Positions 28,098-38,392 of a DNA stretch of 64,000 nt are shown one piece after another. The notes under the pieces were generated by a model. That model saw nothing but the letters and a program-made list of their open reading frames with translations, did not search any database and had not been told where the DNA came from. Numbering within the stretch: the stretch's first letter is position 1; each line of letters opens with the position of its first letter. Source of the DNA: Tritrichomonas musculus (Eukaryota > Parabasalia > Tritrichomonadida > Tritrichomonadidae); assembly GCA_039105265.1 (NCBI GenBank), contig JAPFFF010000002.1:6572001-6636000 (forward strand), written 5' to 3'. Both the position numbers and the translations under genes were made by a program.

Positions 28098-29468
28098 TAC
28101 CCCGTTTTCTCCTCGACGTTGCAGAATAGCAGAAAAGTGACATTTTCATTCAATTTTTCAATTAAAAATAATGAAAAATTTTATATTTTTCTTTCAATTT
28201 TTATCACCCTCTCAATTTATTGAAAATTAGAAATTTTTTCGTACGTTTATTTACGTTGTTGAGTTTTAAAAGTGAATTTACTCTCTCAATAATCTTTCAG
28301 TTCTTTCGGTATTTAAGAAATATATTAGTTACATATAGGTGCATCTGATGAATATAATATCTTCATTTTTTCAAAAAAAAAATATTCATAATATATCGAT
28401 ATTTTTTTATCATACCAAGTAAAGCCTGCAATCGTTTTCCATTATGTTTTCTCGCTAATGCTTTATATATTTATCCAAAAAGAAAAGGTTTAAATTTTTG
28501 GCGTCTCAAAAAGTGGGAGAAATTATCAATTTTCTCAATCAATATTTAGTTTTTTGGAAATATTTTCAGCAATTTAATTAATCATCATGTACTCTATTTA
28601 AATATATAAGAGATAAAAGATTTTAATTTTTTCGTTGTAATAAGATGTTTTGCAAATCTTTATAAAAATGAAAATAAAGAGCAAAAAGCATACCATCAGG
28701 CATAAATTCTTTTATTCTTTTGATTTATTACTATTTTAGCATTTCAAAAAAAATGATATTATTATTGATAAATTATAATCAATGTAAAATGGAAATAGTA
28801 TTACAATCATTCATAATCTTTAATTATAATACAAATTAAAATCAAATGTTTAATAAAAACTCATAACAATAAAAAAATTAAAAAAAAAATATTAAAAAAA
28901 ATTAAAAAATATAGAATAATGTTTTAAAAAAATAAATGAAAACGATTACATAGATAAAATAAATGCGAGTAAAATTAGAATGAGTCATAATTAATGGCTC
29001 TATAGTACAAATTATGAAGATAAAAATAATTTGTGAAAAATCATTAAAATAGCATATCGTGTAAAAGTACAAACTGAGGGAAGGTTGATTTGAAGTTTAA
29101 TTTAGGTTTATTTGAAATTTCTAAGGATTTGAATATGTCGATCAGTTAAAAACATCAAAAAATATATAAAAATGAGCATTTCAAAATAAGGAAAGCTGTT
29201 TAAATGAGGTCAGGATCAAAGAAATAAAAAAATTGAAACGAATTTAGTGCTTCTTTGCTTATTATTTGTTTACAATAAAAAATAATTATAAAAATCGGTT
29301 TCTTTCAAAAAAATATCGTTTCTTTTATTTATCTAAAAAACACTTATAAAATGCTCTCTTTCCTCAAAAAATCCAATATATTTATATATAATAAAGCTAA
29401 TTTTATAAAGATTGATTTTTTTGGTGTCGCTTTTCTGCTATTCTGCAAGGTGATGAGAAAACGGGGTA
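28098..29468. mobile_element. Inner 1.37-kb mariner-like MITE
   Basis: Inverted ends of about 44 bp begin TACCCCGTTTTCTC and continue TTGCAGAATAGCAGAAAAG; left copy 28098-28142, right copy 29423-29468, with only a few mismatches and a 1-bp gap. Both outer bases are TA, fitting a TA target duplication. The interior is AT-rich without an open frame, so it is non-autonomous. It sits inside the larger 27321-30299 structure. Confidence 0.8.
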
Positions 29469-29715
29469 ATCCTAATGCCTAAGGCCAGAAAAAAACAAAT
29501 ATCAAGCGAAGTCAGAGTGTATGAAAGCCAAATTCTAAAAAAAAAAAAAAAAAAAAAAATAATTAAGTTTCATTTTTATTTGAATAAAACTTTTATTATG
29601 TAAAAAGAAATGAACTTTATATACTTGTTTATGCTCCATTATACTTACTATTCTTATATTTATTTTATCTATTTATCTTTTTGTTTGGTTGAAAAAATCA
29701 TTTTAAGGAAAGTAT

Positions 29716-30130
29716 TCACTTTTTTCATCTGATACTCGATTATCAGTTTTAAAATCTGATATCGAGATTATCAATTATCAAGATATCATATCTGAAATGT
29801 GATATAAAAATAATTTTAAACTTGATATCAATTACCGAGATCTCGAGATCTCAAACTGATTTATCTTTTTTTATAATTGGTATTTGTGATTTTATAATAT
29901 TTAAAAATATATAATATAATGTATTGATGTTTATTTTAAGATTAAAATCAAAAAATTCATTTTTTTTTTAAGATATTTTTGAGATTAAAATACGATCATA
30001 TATTTATCAAAAAGTTTAATTGAAAATTCTGATATCAAAAGCTGAGAAAAAAAATTCTCGATCTCTGAAATCGATCTCGAGAATCTGTGCATATTTATGT
30101 ATCGATATCAAAAAGTCAATCAATTATCGA
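29716..30130. mobile_element. Second partial copy of the TAGACTTG MITE
   Basis: Near-complete reverse-orientation copy of the 17325-17795 element, lacking roughly the outer 30-40 bp at each end. It ends abruptly at CAATTATCGA before an A/T tract. Confidence 0.85.
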
Positions 30131-30509
30131 AAAAATTTTTAACTTTTTGAAAGCAACTTTTTGGATTTAGAATTTTTTTTTGTCATTTAGGAAAAGACTT
30201 TTTAGACATAGAAAATCAAAATGAGTATTAGTAAACAAAGTTTTAGTCATTACAAAATTAAATCTGGTCTTTACCTGAACATCTCCGAGTCCACCTATAT
30301 TTTTATATGGCAAGTTTCAGATCACCTTGCACTATTGCTCTAATTATTTTTTTTTAAAAAAAATAAAATCCTTTTAAAATAAAGAATTTAAAATTATCTG
30401 CTGTATGAAAAATCATTTAAACCTATATATTAAATAAAAATATCATTTTCAATTTACTTTTTATTTATTCTTTCACTGCAATATTTAAAATAAGTATTAT
30501 TTTTTGGCT

Positions 30510-31553
30510 TCATTCGTATTTCTTTACGTACTTCTTAACACCTGCAAATGCAGGATTTTTGGAGAAAGCTAAGTGTGAAGGAACTGAAATTTCCTCAATT
30601 GAAGAGCAACCTCTAAAAGCATTCTTTCCAATGTTCGTCACTGATGAAGGAATTATTACTTTAGTCAATGAGGAGCAATTACTGAATGCGTAAGAATCAA
30701 TTGTTTTCACAGAAGAAGGAATTGTTACTCTAAGAAGATTAGAGCATCTTTCGAAAGAAGCATTTCCGATCTCTTCAACAGAATTTGGAAATGTTATTTC
30801 AGTGAGTGAAGAGCAACCATAAAAAGCTCTTTCTCCAATCTTTTTTACAGATGAAGGAATCTGGATATTAACAAGTGATTCACATTTTTGGAAAAGATTG
30901 AAGCTGATTTCAGTCAATTTTTGAGGAAGAATGACATTCTCAAGTGAATAGCACTCGTAAAACACATCATTCTCAATAGTTGTCACAGACGAAGGAAAAA
31001 TAATTTTTTGAAGTGATTTGCAAAATTGAAACAAATAGCGTCCAATTTTTGTAACTGTTGATGGAATTATCAATTCAGTTAATGAAACACAAGAACGAAA
31101 CGTAGAATCGCCAAGTTCTTTAATTGAAGTTAAAGAAATAATTGAATTATTAGAAAGCCTTGTGCATCTTTTGAACGCATGTTTCCCAATGCTTACAACA
31201 GATGATGGTAGAATGATTTGTTCTAGTTTTGTGCACTTAAAAAAAGCTGAATTTCCAATTGTTGTGATTGTTGGAGGAATTGTTATTTGCTTCAACATTA
31301 TGCAACCATGAAATGCACCATTTCCGATTGACTTCACTGATGGTGGTATGATTATCTTATTTAATATTGTGCAGTCTAGAAAGGCTTCATTCCCAATTGA
31401 GGTGAGATGAGGTGGAATCGAAAATTCTCGTAATTTTTTGCATCTTTTGAACATGTGATCGGTAATTTCAATTCCTTTGTGATTTAATAAAAGTTCATAT
31501 ATTTCTTTGTGTTCTCTTTGGCAAGCAATATTTATTGGCGTGATTTCTTTCAT
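30510..31553 (-). CDS. Ankyrin repeat joined to BspA-type LRR domain
   Basis: A 347-residue frame. The first about 30 residues (I-T-P-I-N-I-A-C-Q-R-E-H-K-E-I-Y-E-L-L-L) are an ankyrin repeat. After G-I-E-I-T-D-H-M-F come about twelve BspA/TpLRR repeats (I-G-x-x-A-F-x-x-C-x-x-L-x-x-I-x-I-P-x-S-V), ending F-A-G-V-K-K-Y-V-K-K-Y-E. The ATG at 31553 may be an internal Met: an isolated ankyrin cassette (31685-31777) and a DUF3447 frame (32010-33119) precede it on the same strand in the order expected of one long gene. The final 370 bp are duplicated at 21372-21741. Confidence 0.8.
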   Translation of the reverse strand: MKEITPINIACQREHKEIYELLLNHKGIEITDHMFKRCKKLREFSIPPHLTSIGNEAFLDCTILNKIIIPPSVKSIGNGAFHGCIMLKQITIPPTITTIGNSAFFKCTKLEQIILPSSVVSIGKHAFKRCTRLSNNSIISLTSIKELGDSTFRSCVSLTELIIPSTVTKIGRYLFQFCKSLQKIIFPSSVTTIENDVFYECYSLENVILPQKLTEISFNLFQKCESLVNIQIPSSVKKIGERAFYGCSSLTEITFPNSVEEIGNASFERCSNLLRVTIPSSVKTIDSYAFSNCSSLTKVIIPSSVTNIGKNAFRGCSSIEEISVPSHLAFSKNPAFAGVKKYVKKYE

Positions 31554-31684
31554 AATATGGGGAGTTTGTAAATTAATGTTAACTGGATAAAATTATATTA
31601 AAAAAAATTGCTATCATCGTTCTATTAAAAATTTTAATGTTTCAATTTTATTTGAAAATAAATAAACTTGTGAATTTCAGTGTA

Positions 31685-31777
31685 ACAAACATTTACATCA
31701 ATTTCAGAGCATGATAACAAAAGTTTAACTATTTTTAAATTTCCTTTTTTAGAAGCAATAAATAAAGGATAACTATT
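31685..31777 (-). other. Isolated ankyrin cassette between two frames
   Basis: 31 codons read N-S-Y-P-L-F-I-A-S-K-K-G-N-L-K-I-V-K-L-L-L-S-C-S-E-I-D-V-N-V-C, a good ankyrin repeat, flanked by AT-rich spacers of about 130 bp (3') and 230 bp (5') with stops in all frames. No GTATGT or ACTAACACACAG splice signals are present at its edges. Confidence 0.7.
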
Positions 31778-32009
31778 CAAAATAAATAATTAAGAATTTC
31801 ATTTAAAAATATTCAGTAAAAAAAACTTTGTAAGTAAATTTTTTAATTGAAACTATATGAAAAAAATATTGCAAAAAGAAATGCTGTTAACAAGTAATTT
31901 TGGAACTATATTTTTAAAAATAAACTAGATGAAATTCTTTCATTATTAAAAAGCAAAGAAAAATATCATTCAAAAGAATTAATCAAAAATTGCATTTAAA
32001 TTAATTAAT

Positions 32010-33119
32010 TTAATTTGAAACTTCATTTAAAAACAAAAATGATTTAAAAATTATTTTCTCATTAATATCGATTTTCTCTGTCTCAATTAAGTAATTAACA
32101 TACCAATAATAATTAAAATGGCATAGTTCATGAAATGCAAAATTGTCTTTAAAATTTTTTGGAAAGAAATGAAAGTTTGAATACTTGATGCTTTTTGAAA
32201 GATGATTTATGTCATCAATTGTTTTATTATCTAAGAAATTCTTACAGAAATATTCAGCCATTTCATTATGATGACATTTGATTGCTTCATTGTAGCATTC
32301 GATATAAGTTTCATCTTTCGGCTTGATTTTATTCTCTTCAAGAATATGGATTATTTCTTGATTGTTTCCATGAATTGAATAAAGCCACAATGAAGGTGTC
32401 AGTTCACATCCATTCAAATACAAATATTTGAAAATTTGTGTGGATCCAAAAAATGCAGCATATTCAATTACAGTTGGATTATTTTCAATCAAATACAAAT
32501 TCGTCTCAAAAATTGAAAATTCAATTTGCGACCATAAAGTAAAACCGTTTTTGTTAACAAAAACGATGAATTCTTCAATCATATCTTCTCTAATTAATTT
32601 GCATACATAATTATCATTTTCTCCAATGATTCTTTTTTCTTCAAAAAGTTCTGAATCACCTTTTGTGGTATCGTAAACAAGCCCGCCAATATGAAATTTG
32701 ATGAGTGTGCTAGTGATGCCTTTATAAAAACCAAAAAAATATGAAAGAAATGATTTATCTTCTAGTGTCTGCATTTTCTCTGGAGTAATTACATTTTCTT
32801 TCAAAAAAAATAAAAGAATTCGATAATTTTTCTTGAATAAATTAAAAATTTCTGAGTTTGAATAAGTTTGTTTGATTTCTTCTTTATAATTTATAAGAAT
32901 TCGCTCAATTTTGGTGAAAAAATTGGGTGTACGTTGATGATGATTTGATATTCTTAATATTAAATATAGAAGCTCTGGTAATTTTGATTCTTCATCTAAT
33001 TTATTTATTGAATCCATTAAATTTTGATAATTTTCTTCCAGGTTATCATTGGTATCTAAAAATTCAAGCATTTTTTGTTGGACGTCTTTATCTTTTTCAA
33101 AATGGTGCTCTATAGTCAT
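32010..33119 (-). CDS. DUF3447-type ankyrin-family protein, N-terminal part
   Basis: A 369-residue frame from ATG 33119; an 11-codon extension upstream begins only at TTG. Hallmarks: L-E-E-N-Y-Q-N-L-M, H-H-Q-R-T-P-N-F-F-T-K-I-E-R-I-L, I-F-N-L-F-K-K-N-Y-R-I-L-L-F, G-E-N-D-N-Y-V-C-K-L-I-R, E-T-N-L-Y-L-I, V-I-E-Y-A-A-F-F-G-S-T-Q-I-F and L-T-P-S-L-W-L. It ends about 13 codons after D-I-N-E-K-I-I-F, the same place as the 12020 paralogue. Ankyrin code follows downstream in separate pieces. Function unknown. Confidence 0.8.
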   Translation of the reverse strand: MTIEHHFEKDKDVQQKMLEFLDTNDNLEENYQNLMDSINKLDEESKLPELLYLILRISNHHQRTPNFFTKIERILINYKEEIKQTYSNSEIFNLFKKNYRILLFFLKENVITPEKMQTLEDKSFLSYFFGFYKGITSTLIKFHIGGLVYDTTKGDSELFEEKRIIGENDNYVCKLIREDMIEEFIVFVNKNGFTLWSQIEFSIFETNLYLIENNPTVIEYAAFFGSTQIFKYLYLNGCELTPSLWLYSIHGNNQEIIHILEENKIKPKDETYIECYNEAIKCHHNEMAEYFCKNFLDNKTIDDINHLSKSIKYSNFHFFPKNFKDNFAFHELCHFNYYWYVNYLIETEKIDINEKIIFKSFLFLNEVSN

Positions 33120-33302
33120 TTTTCTAAATGTTTTTGTATTTAACTTTTTCAATGATTATCTTCTCAAAAAGTTTTATTATTTTTAAAATCAAATTTTTCT
33201 CATGAAATATGAATATTTCATGATATCATCCCAGTCATTAAAATTTAATAATGCTGTGAAATTTAAATATTAAATTTAAAAATGTTTAAAAAAGTTTTTA
33301 TT

Positions 33303-34711
33303 TTAATGTTTTTTAACTTGAGAGTTCAACCAAGCAAAAATGCTCTTATAAGTTCCTTTTTCATCAGAAGCTTCTTTGGTACCTCCGCCGTCATTAGTGG
33401 CCACAAAACCATAATTTTTAGTATCAGTCGAATTCAATATTTTTTCACGATCTTGCACTTTGGTAATCTGGTCATTAAAAAGACGGACCCACGACCAATG
33501 ACCGAAGAATTTTGTTCCCGGAAGAGTTACGCTTTCTACTGTTTGGAAATATGAAAACCAGCAATTTTTCGCTCTTTATACGTTGGAAATCCATAACGCC
33601 AGCCTATCACCAAAGGATCGTCTTCTGACTGTTCAAACCACATCGGAATGTCTTTAAGAATTTGTATTTTTTCAGGCGTCATGAATCTTTCCTCAGTATT
33701 AACAACATTAGTTGGAAAAACAGGAAGATTGAAGCCAGCAGAAATGTATTCACCTTTTTCATCACGTTTTATGACCATAAATGGATAAGGTTCGCATGTT
33801 TGGTAAGAAGCTGCAAAATAATTAGGATATGTAAGAAGCATAGTCATTGACATGAAGGCACCATTTGAACATCCGCCAATATAAATTCTATTTGTGTCAA
33901 CATCAGTGTTTATTGTGAGGTAGTGTTTGATTGTATCCATTAAAATTTCTGTATATCTAGATGGAATATCTCCAAGGTTGTTTTTTCCATCTCCACCATC
34001 CATCCAATATGTTGAGGTTTGAATTGCTAATACGTAGGCTCCTTTTGCGCCATTTTGAGTAGTAAAGTAAGATTGTATTTTAGGTTTTGCAAGTGAAGTT
34101 ACTTGATTTCCTAGCATACAGATATCTATGTCAGTTCCTCCTTCACCTTGACCATTTAACCAAATAATAAGTGGATTTTTTGCATTATCTTCTCTTAGTT
34201 GAGATGGTTCATATGCACCATATTGAAGAGTTAGCAATTCTTCTTCATTGGTCATCGGATTTTTATACTTGCCAGAAAAGTGTCCACGATTTGTGAATGG
34301 TGCTGTATCTGGTAAAATTCTGTTGTTAATTGAGTTTTGATTTAAAGATATTTTATTTTCTTTTCCATCAACAGTGACCTGAAAAGTGGTATTTATGATG
34401 TATTCTGAAATCCACTCATTTTGATACGTAGTTTCATTATAATAAAATGGACTAACCTCTGAATCAAAAAGAATATTTAATTCTAAAGAAACATATTTAG
34501 AGCTTCCTGATACATGGTTTCCTTTTTCATCTGATAAATAAATGTCTGTGATCTTTCTTTCTTTTTTCCCAGTGATGATCGATGAACCGTTTTTATTAAC
34601 AGCATCAGCAGATCGTGAAAGCGAAATGATTGCTTTTGAAACTCCTGGGCCCCATTCAAATCCTGATATAACGATAAAAGCTTTGGTAGCCTCTATTAAA
34701 TTATCACTCAT
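33303..34711 (-). pseudogene. Bacterial-type serine esterase/prolyl-oligopeptidase-like hydrolase with frame break
   Basis: The main frame (33536-34711, 391 codons) has an N-terminal beta domain opening with S-G-F-E-W-G-P-G-V-S-K, then an alpha/beta hydrolase core: N-P-L-I-I-W-L-N-G, the nucleophile elbow G-G-C-S-N-G (Ser near residue 282) and D-I-P-M-W-F-E-Q-S-E-D-D for the acid. It stops without the catalytic His. In the next frame, 33303-33575 continues with F-Q-T-V-E-S-V-T-L-P-G-T-K-F-F-G-H-W-S-W-V-R and ends L-N-S-Q-V-K-K-H, supplying the expected G-H-W-S-W. One frameshift or small deletion near 33555-33580 therefore separates the triad. Architecture matches gut Firmicutes/Bacteroidetes enzymes, suggesting lateral transfer. 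No signal peptide. Confidence 0.8.
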
Positions 34712-35681
34712 TTATGTGATGTTATTATATTTGAATGTGGATTTTCTATTATAAGGATGTGGATGTGAATCAATCAGTTGATCAGTTTAAAAATATGTTT
34801 ACACTGTTCAATTTATTAATTTTTAAAATATTATTTTATTTTTTAATTGTTAAATGTATTTTATAATATATGTATATATAAAATATTTCTTTTTCAATTG
34901 ATATTATCAAGTTATTTTGTTTTAAAAAAAAACGATACATTTTTTTCAAAATATTGTTTAAACAATTCAATTTCAACATAATAACAAAATACGATTTATC
35001 TTCTTTCATTTTTAATTTAAGTATTTATACTTTTAATTACATAAAATTTATATTTTATATAGTTTAAAAAAATCTAAATCAAAATTATTTTTTTGCCTGT
35101 ATTAAAATTATCTCATGTTTTTTATAAATGCTTTTTTTTCACAGAAAATGGATTGAACTTTTGTATACTATTGAAAAGTTAACTTTTAAAGGGTTGGAAA
35201 CTAAGCTTTGGTATCCAGTGAACTGAGTGTCCATTTTCGACTTTTTTGTAAAAAGATTTGTGTTGAAGTATCCAAAAAATTTTTTATTGGATACTTTATT
35301 TTTACTTTAATAAACTCATTAATATCAGAAAAAAAGCAATAATAAATGCCTTAAACACCTACTATTCTTAATTTTTAAAAAACCTCTCAAATATGAATTA
35401 TAAACTTTTCAAATTCACTAAGAATGATTTTGACCAAGAAGATCAACATTTGAAATAAAAAATAAAATTCAATGTAAATTTGGAGCGATATAATTGGTCA
35501 AACGAAATATACATTCAAAATAATCAATGAAAATTGAAAAGTGTATCCAAGATTGAATTAAAGTGTCCATTTTGGCGATTTTGGATCCTCAAATTCTCTC
35601 AAAAAATAACGAACAAAAATGAGTATCCATTGGATACTTTTTGAATACAAACTCGTTTGGACACAAAAGCCTAGTGGAAAC
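34712..35681. other. AT-rich intergenic DNA with GTATCCA/GTGTCCA motifs
   Basis: No gene. Between 35200 and 35680 the motifs GGTATCCA, AGTGTCCATTTT and TGGATACTTT recur in both orientations, suggesting a decayed repeat whose ends I could not define. Confidence 0.45.
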
Positions 35682-36405
35682 AAGCTCTATATAAATCCCA
35701 ACTTTTTTTTGACCTTTTGACCGTTTATTCCATATTGAAAAATAATTTTAATGAAATTGTATAGAAAAGGCGAAATTAAAGGTGAATTTGGCGAAAAAAA
35801 GGTCAATTTATAAAAAAATGTGTAATGATAAGGTTTTTTAAAATATAAGATAAATAATAAGTATATGGAAGTAAACTGGGAGTAAATAAGAATGACATTT
35901 TATTGAGAGTTTGGTGTAAATTAAGATTAATTGTTGAATACGTGAGGATGAAATTTCATTATCTTAATCTTAGTACCAATTAATCACTACTTCGCTACCT
36001 TTGTAGTGGCTAGTGCAATCTGCGGAGCCGAAATGCCTGATTTAGGAGCTCAAGGCGACATCGACATTCGTTACCCGCCATCGTCGTACATCTGGTTCCC
36101 TTCAGGGACTGGGAAGGGGCAAGGAGGAGGGCCTGGTCGACTGCCACCTCCTTTTCCCCTTCCCTAGACCAATCTCCTTTTTTCCTCCCCAGGCCACCAT
36201 TTGAAATTCCACATCTGCAAATGCAAGTAAAAAAGCTGTGTCAGCTAGCCTGTTCAGGGTCACAACTGTATAAGATCGGTTAATTAGTTAATTCTTTGCA
36301 TTACAGCTGGTTGAGATTAGTCTATCTTTGCTTTGATAAAATAATTATTTTTTGAAAAAACGGTTAGAAGGTCAATTAAAAAGTTGGGGGATTAATATAG
36401 AGCTT
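35682..36405. mobile_element. 724-bp TIR element carrying a GC-rich core
   Basis: Ends of about 42 bp are inverted: the left begins AAGCTCTATATAAATCCC, the right (read inward) AAGCTCTATATTAATCCCCC, both continuing to AACTTTTT and GACCTT(T/C)T(G/A)ACCGTT. No clear target duplication. The middle (about 35976-36270) is far richer in GC than anything else in the window and forms a strong hairpin, stem 36109-36127 with 36147-36166 (GGGAAGGGG against CCCCTTCCC). A 44-codon frame from ATG 36031 crosses the hairpin but resembles no family. This looks like a TIR element that captured foreign or structured sequence. Confidence 0.65.
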
Positions 36406-36648
36406 TCATGCATCCATTTTAAAGAATGCTTGAATAAAAGTATCTAATTATAATTTCGCGTTGCTTCAATTATTTCATTCTCATTCTCGTGAAGTATTAA
36501 AACTAATTGGCCAAAAAGATTATTTTTAGATTAGGCTAAAAACCAGAAAAGAGCAGGGAATTTATAATCAAGAGCTATTTAATCCTTTTTAAATTACAGA
36601 TTCATATCTCTTTTCTTTTATAAAAAAAAAAAATCATATTATTTTTTT

Positions 36649-36816
36649 GGGAAATCGTAATCGCCCGTGGCGGTTTAGGTCAATATTGACCTAAACCGCC
36701 TCGGGCGATTACGATTACAGGCGATTACGATTACAGGCGATTACGATTACAGGCGATTACGATTACGGGCGATTACGATTACAGGCGATTACGATTACAA
36801 GCGATTACGATTTCCC
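36649..36816. mobile_element. 168-bp palindromic element with 16-bp tandem repeats
   Basis: The ends are inverted GGGAAATCGTAATCGC / GCGATTACGATTTCCC, flanked on both sides by TATTTTTTT (36640-36648 and 36817-36825), a possible 9-bp duplication. The left part is a perfect 32-bp palindrome centred on TCAATATTGA, extended by an 11-bp arm (GTAATCGCCCG) with one mismatch. The right part is six tandem units of 16 bp (GGCGATTACGATTACA). A Mutator-like or foldback MITE is the best fit. Confidence 0.7.
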
Positions 36817-36936
36817 TATTTTTTTTTTAATATTTATAATTGATTGTATTTAATATATGGATTTATTTTATATAAAACAATTAAAAGGCTCATAATGACC
36901 TTTAAAATTTTTTAAAATGATATGATTTAAAATATG

Positions 36937-37938
36937 CTAAGGTTTTGGTTTTTTATTAAATTCACTGCATTTACCATATTCATTACAATTAAATGACAAA
37001 GTAATATCATTATAATCAATGCTGTGTGAAACATCTCCAAACAGACTTTGTTTCAATGTGATATGAGGAATAGATTTATAATTCAATTCATAATAGATTC
37101 CGACGACAAATATAATGGATGCGATTCTTGTTGCTCTGTTCAAGTAAATAGGCATTTTTCCATCAGAAACAATGTAATCTCCTGAAATGGATGGGTAAAA
37201 ATCAAAAGCTTTTTCAATATTGTTCATCACATTCTGAAAATGATCTTTAATTTCATTCGACATTTTGATTTCTTGAACAATAGTCAAATCAAATACTTTA
37301 GGTAAAAGTTTTAGGTCATTATTTGTTGAGTTCAAATATAACTTTAATGGGAATACAACCCCTTTTTTTGAATACCACGTAGTTTCAACAAGTGAGCAAG
37401 ATTTTGAACAAATAAACGAATGATCAGCACCTTTTGTGTAAATAAATATAAAACTGTTTTCTCTCAATTCTGCCATGATTCTAGTTAGTTGATCAAATGT
37501 AATTGTTGATTTATATTTAGTCGTGTATATGAATCCAAACAAGATTTCAACAATCCATAAAGATAAGGCTACCAAAGAACAAAACATAATTAACCCAAAG
37601 AATATGGAATTGCATTTTGATAGATTTTCTGTAAAATTGTATAAAATGGTGAATAAACCAGATAAAATACCAAATGTATGTAAAATAAAGTGAATAACGA
37701 TGATTCTTTTTTCTATTGTCTTGTATGAAGCATTCGGAAATTCAGACTTATTTTTTTGCAACCTATAAATAGGAATAATAAAGAAAATAATCATATTAAT
37801 TGATGAATAAAATATAATTATGAATCCAATGATAAAATATTTTTTTTCGACTTTTCCAATTGTCATTGAATTTCCATATGAAGAAATGATAGATGGATAC
37901 TCATCGTCGTTTTGTTCTAGTTCAACTCGAGCTTCCAT
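36937..37938 (-). CDS. Multi-span membrane protein, unknown family
   Basis: A 333-residue protein from ATG 37938; the frame extends 16 codons upstream only to a TTG. It has membrane segments at about residues 35-58, 80-105, 112-135 and perhaps near 270-290, separated by a soluble region (about 140-265) rich in polar residues. Asn-rich tail. It broadly recalls the TMEM151-like gene at 48934 in layout (N-terminal spans, large soluble part, further hydrophobic segment), but no shared motif is clear. Function unknown. Confidence 0.65.
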   Translation of the reverse strand: MEARVELEQNDDEYPSIISSYGNSMTIGKVEKKYFIIGFIIIFYSSINMIIFFIIPIYRLQKNKSEFPNASYKTIEKRIIVIHFILHTFGILSGLFTILYNFTENLSKCNSIFFGLIMFCSLVALSLWIVEILFGFIYTTKYKSTITFDQLTRIMAELRENSFIFIYTKGADHSFICSKSCSLVETTWYSKKGVVFPLKLYLNSTNNDLKLLPKVFDLTIVQEIKMSNEIKDHFQNVMNNIEKAFDFYPSISGDYIVSDGKMPIYLNRATRIASIIFVVGIYYELNYKSIPHITLKQSLFGDVSHSIDYNDITLSFNCNEYGKCSEFNKKPKP

Positions 37939-38392
37939 TAAAAATGTTTTTGATATTACTTTTGAAGTGATTTTATATGATTTCAATTTAAATTAAATTT
38001 CAAAATAAAATAAATTTCATTTTGATAGAAATATCTCAAATTTGAGTGAATTTATCATTTTTATTTTATTTTATTTTAATGATTCACTGCTTTTTTATAT
38101 AGATTAAAAATATTAAACTCAAAATTGAATGGTAATTTAAAATTGAAAGAAATTTTTTCGAATTCTGCCCATTTCATATTTTTTCTCTCCACATCAGAAA
38201 TGAATTTTAAAATTTATTTTAAAATAAGCCAATTCACAAACTATTTTTCAATTTAATTTAATATATTTTTGATAAATACGTATTTGATATATAAAATAAT
38301 CTACAATATTATTTATAAAAATAAACAAAAAAAACTTAGTATTAATATGTTTGCAAAGCAATATTATATATAATATCAGAAATCAATATGTA
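37939..38392. other. AT-rich intergenic DNA
   Basis: Spacer between two minus-strand genes; nothing recognised. Confidence 0.5.

Larger units (their letters stand above)
27321..30299. mobile_element. ~3-kb composite TIR element enclosing other repeats
   Basis: 22 bp at the left end (27321-27342, starting TATAGGTGGACTCGGAG) are a perfect inverted copy of 30278-30299. A TA lies at each edge, compatible with a Tc1/mariner-type target. Inside are two partial copies of the TAGACTTG MITE, a tRNA-like gene, and a second, inner TIR element. No transposase frame is present. Either the 22-bp pair are true ends of a non-autonomous element, or they mark a pair of inverted solo repeats. Confidence 0.55.

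Noticed and set aside
33282-33554. 90-codon plus frame
   Set aside because: It lies antisense to the esterase C-terminal segment, which has the recognisable G-H-W-S-W motif.
35200-35680. GTATCCA/GTGTCCA repeats as a defined TIR element
   Set aside because: Motifs recur in both orientations but I could not find matching ends or a target duplication.
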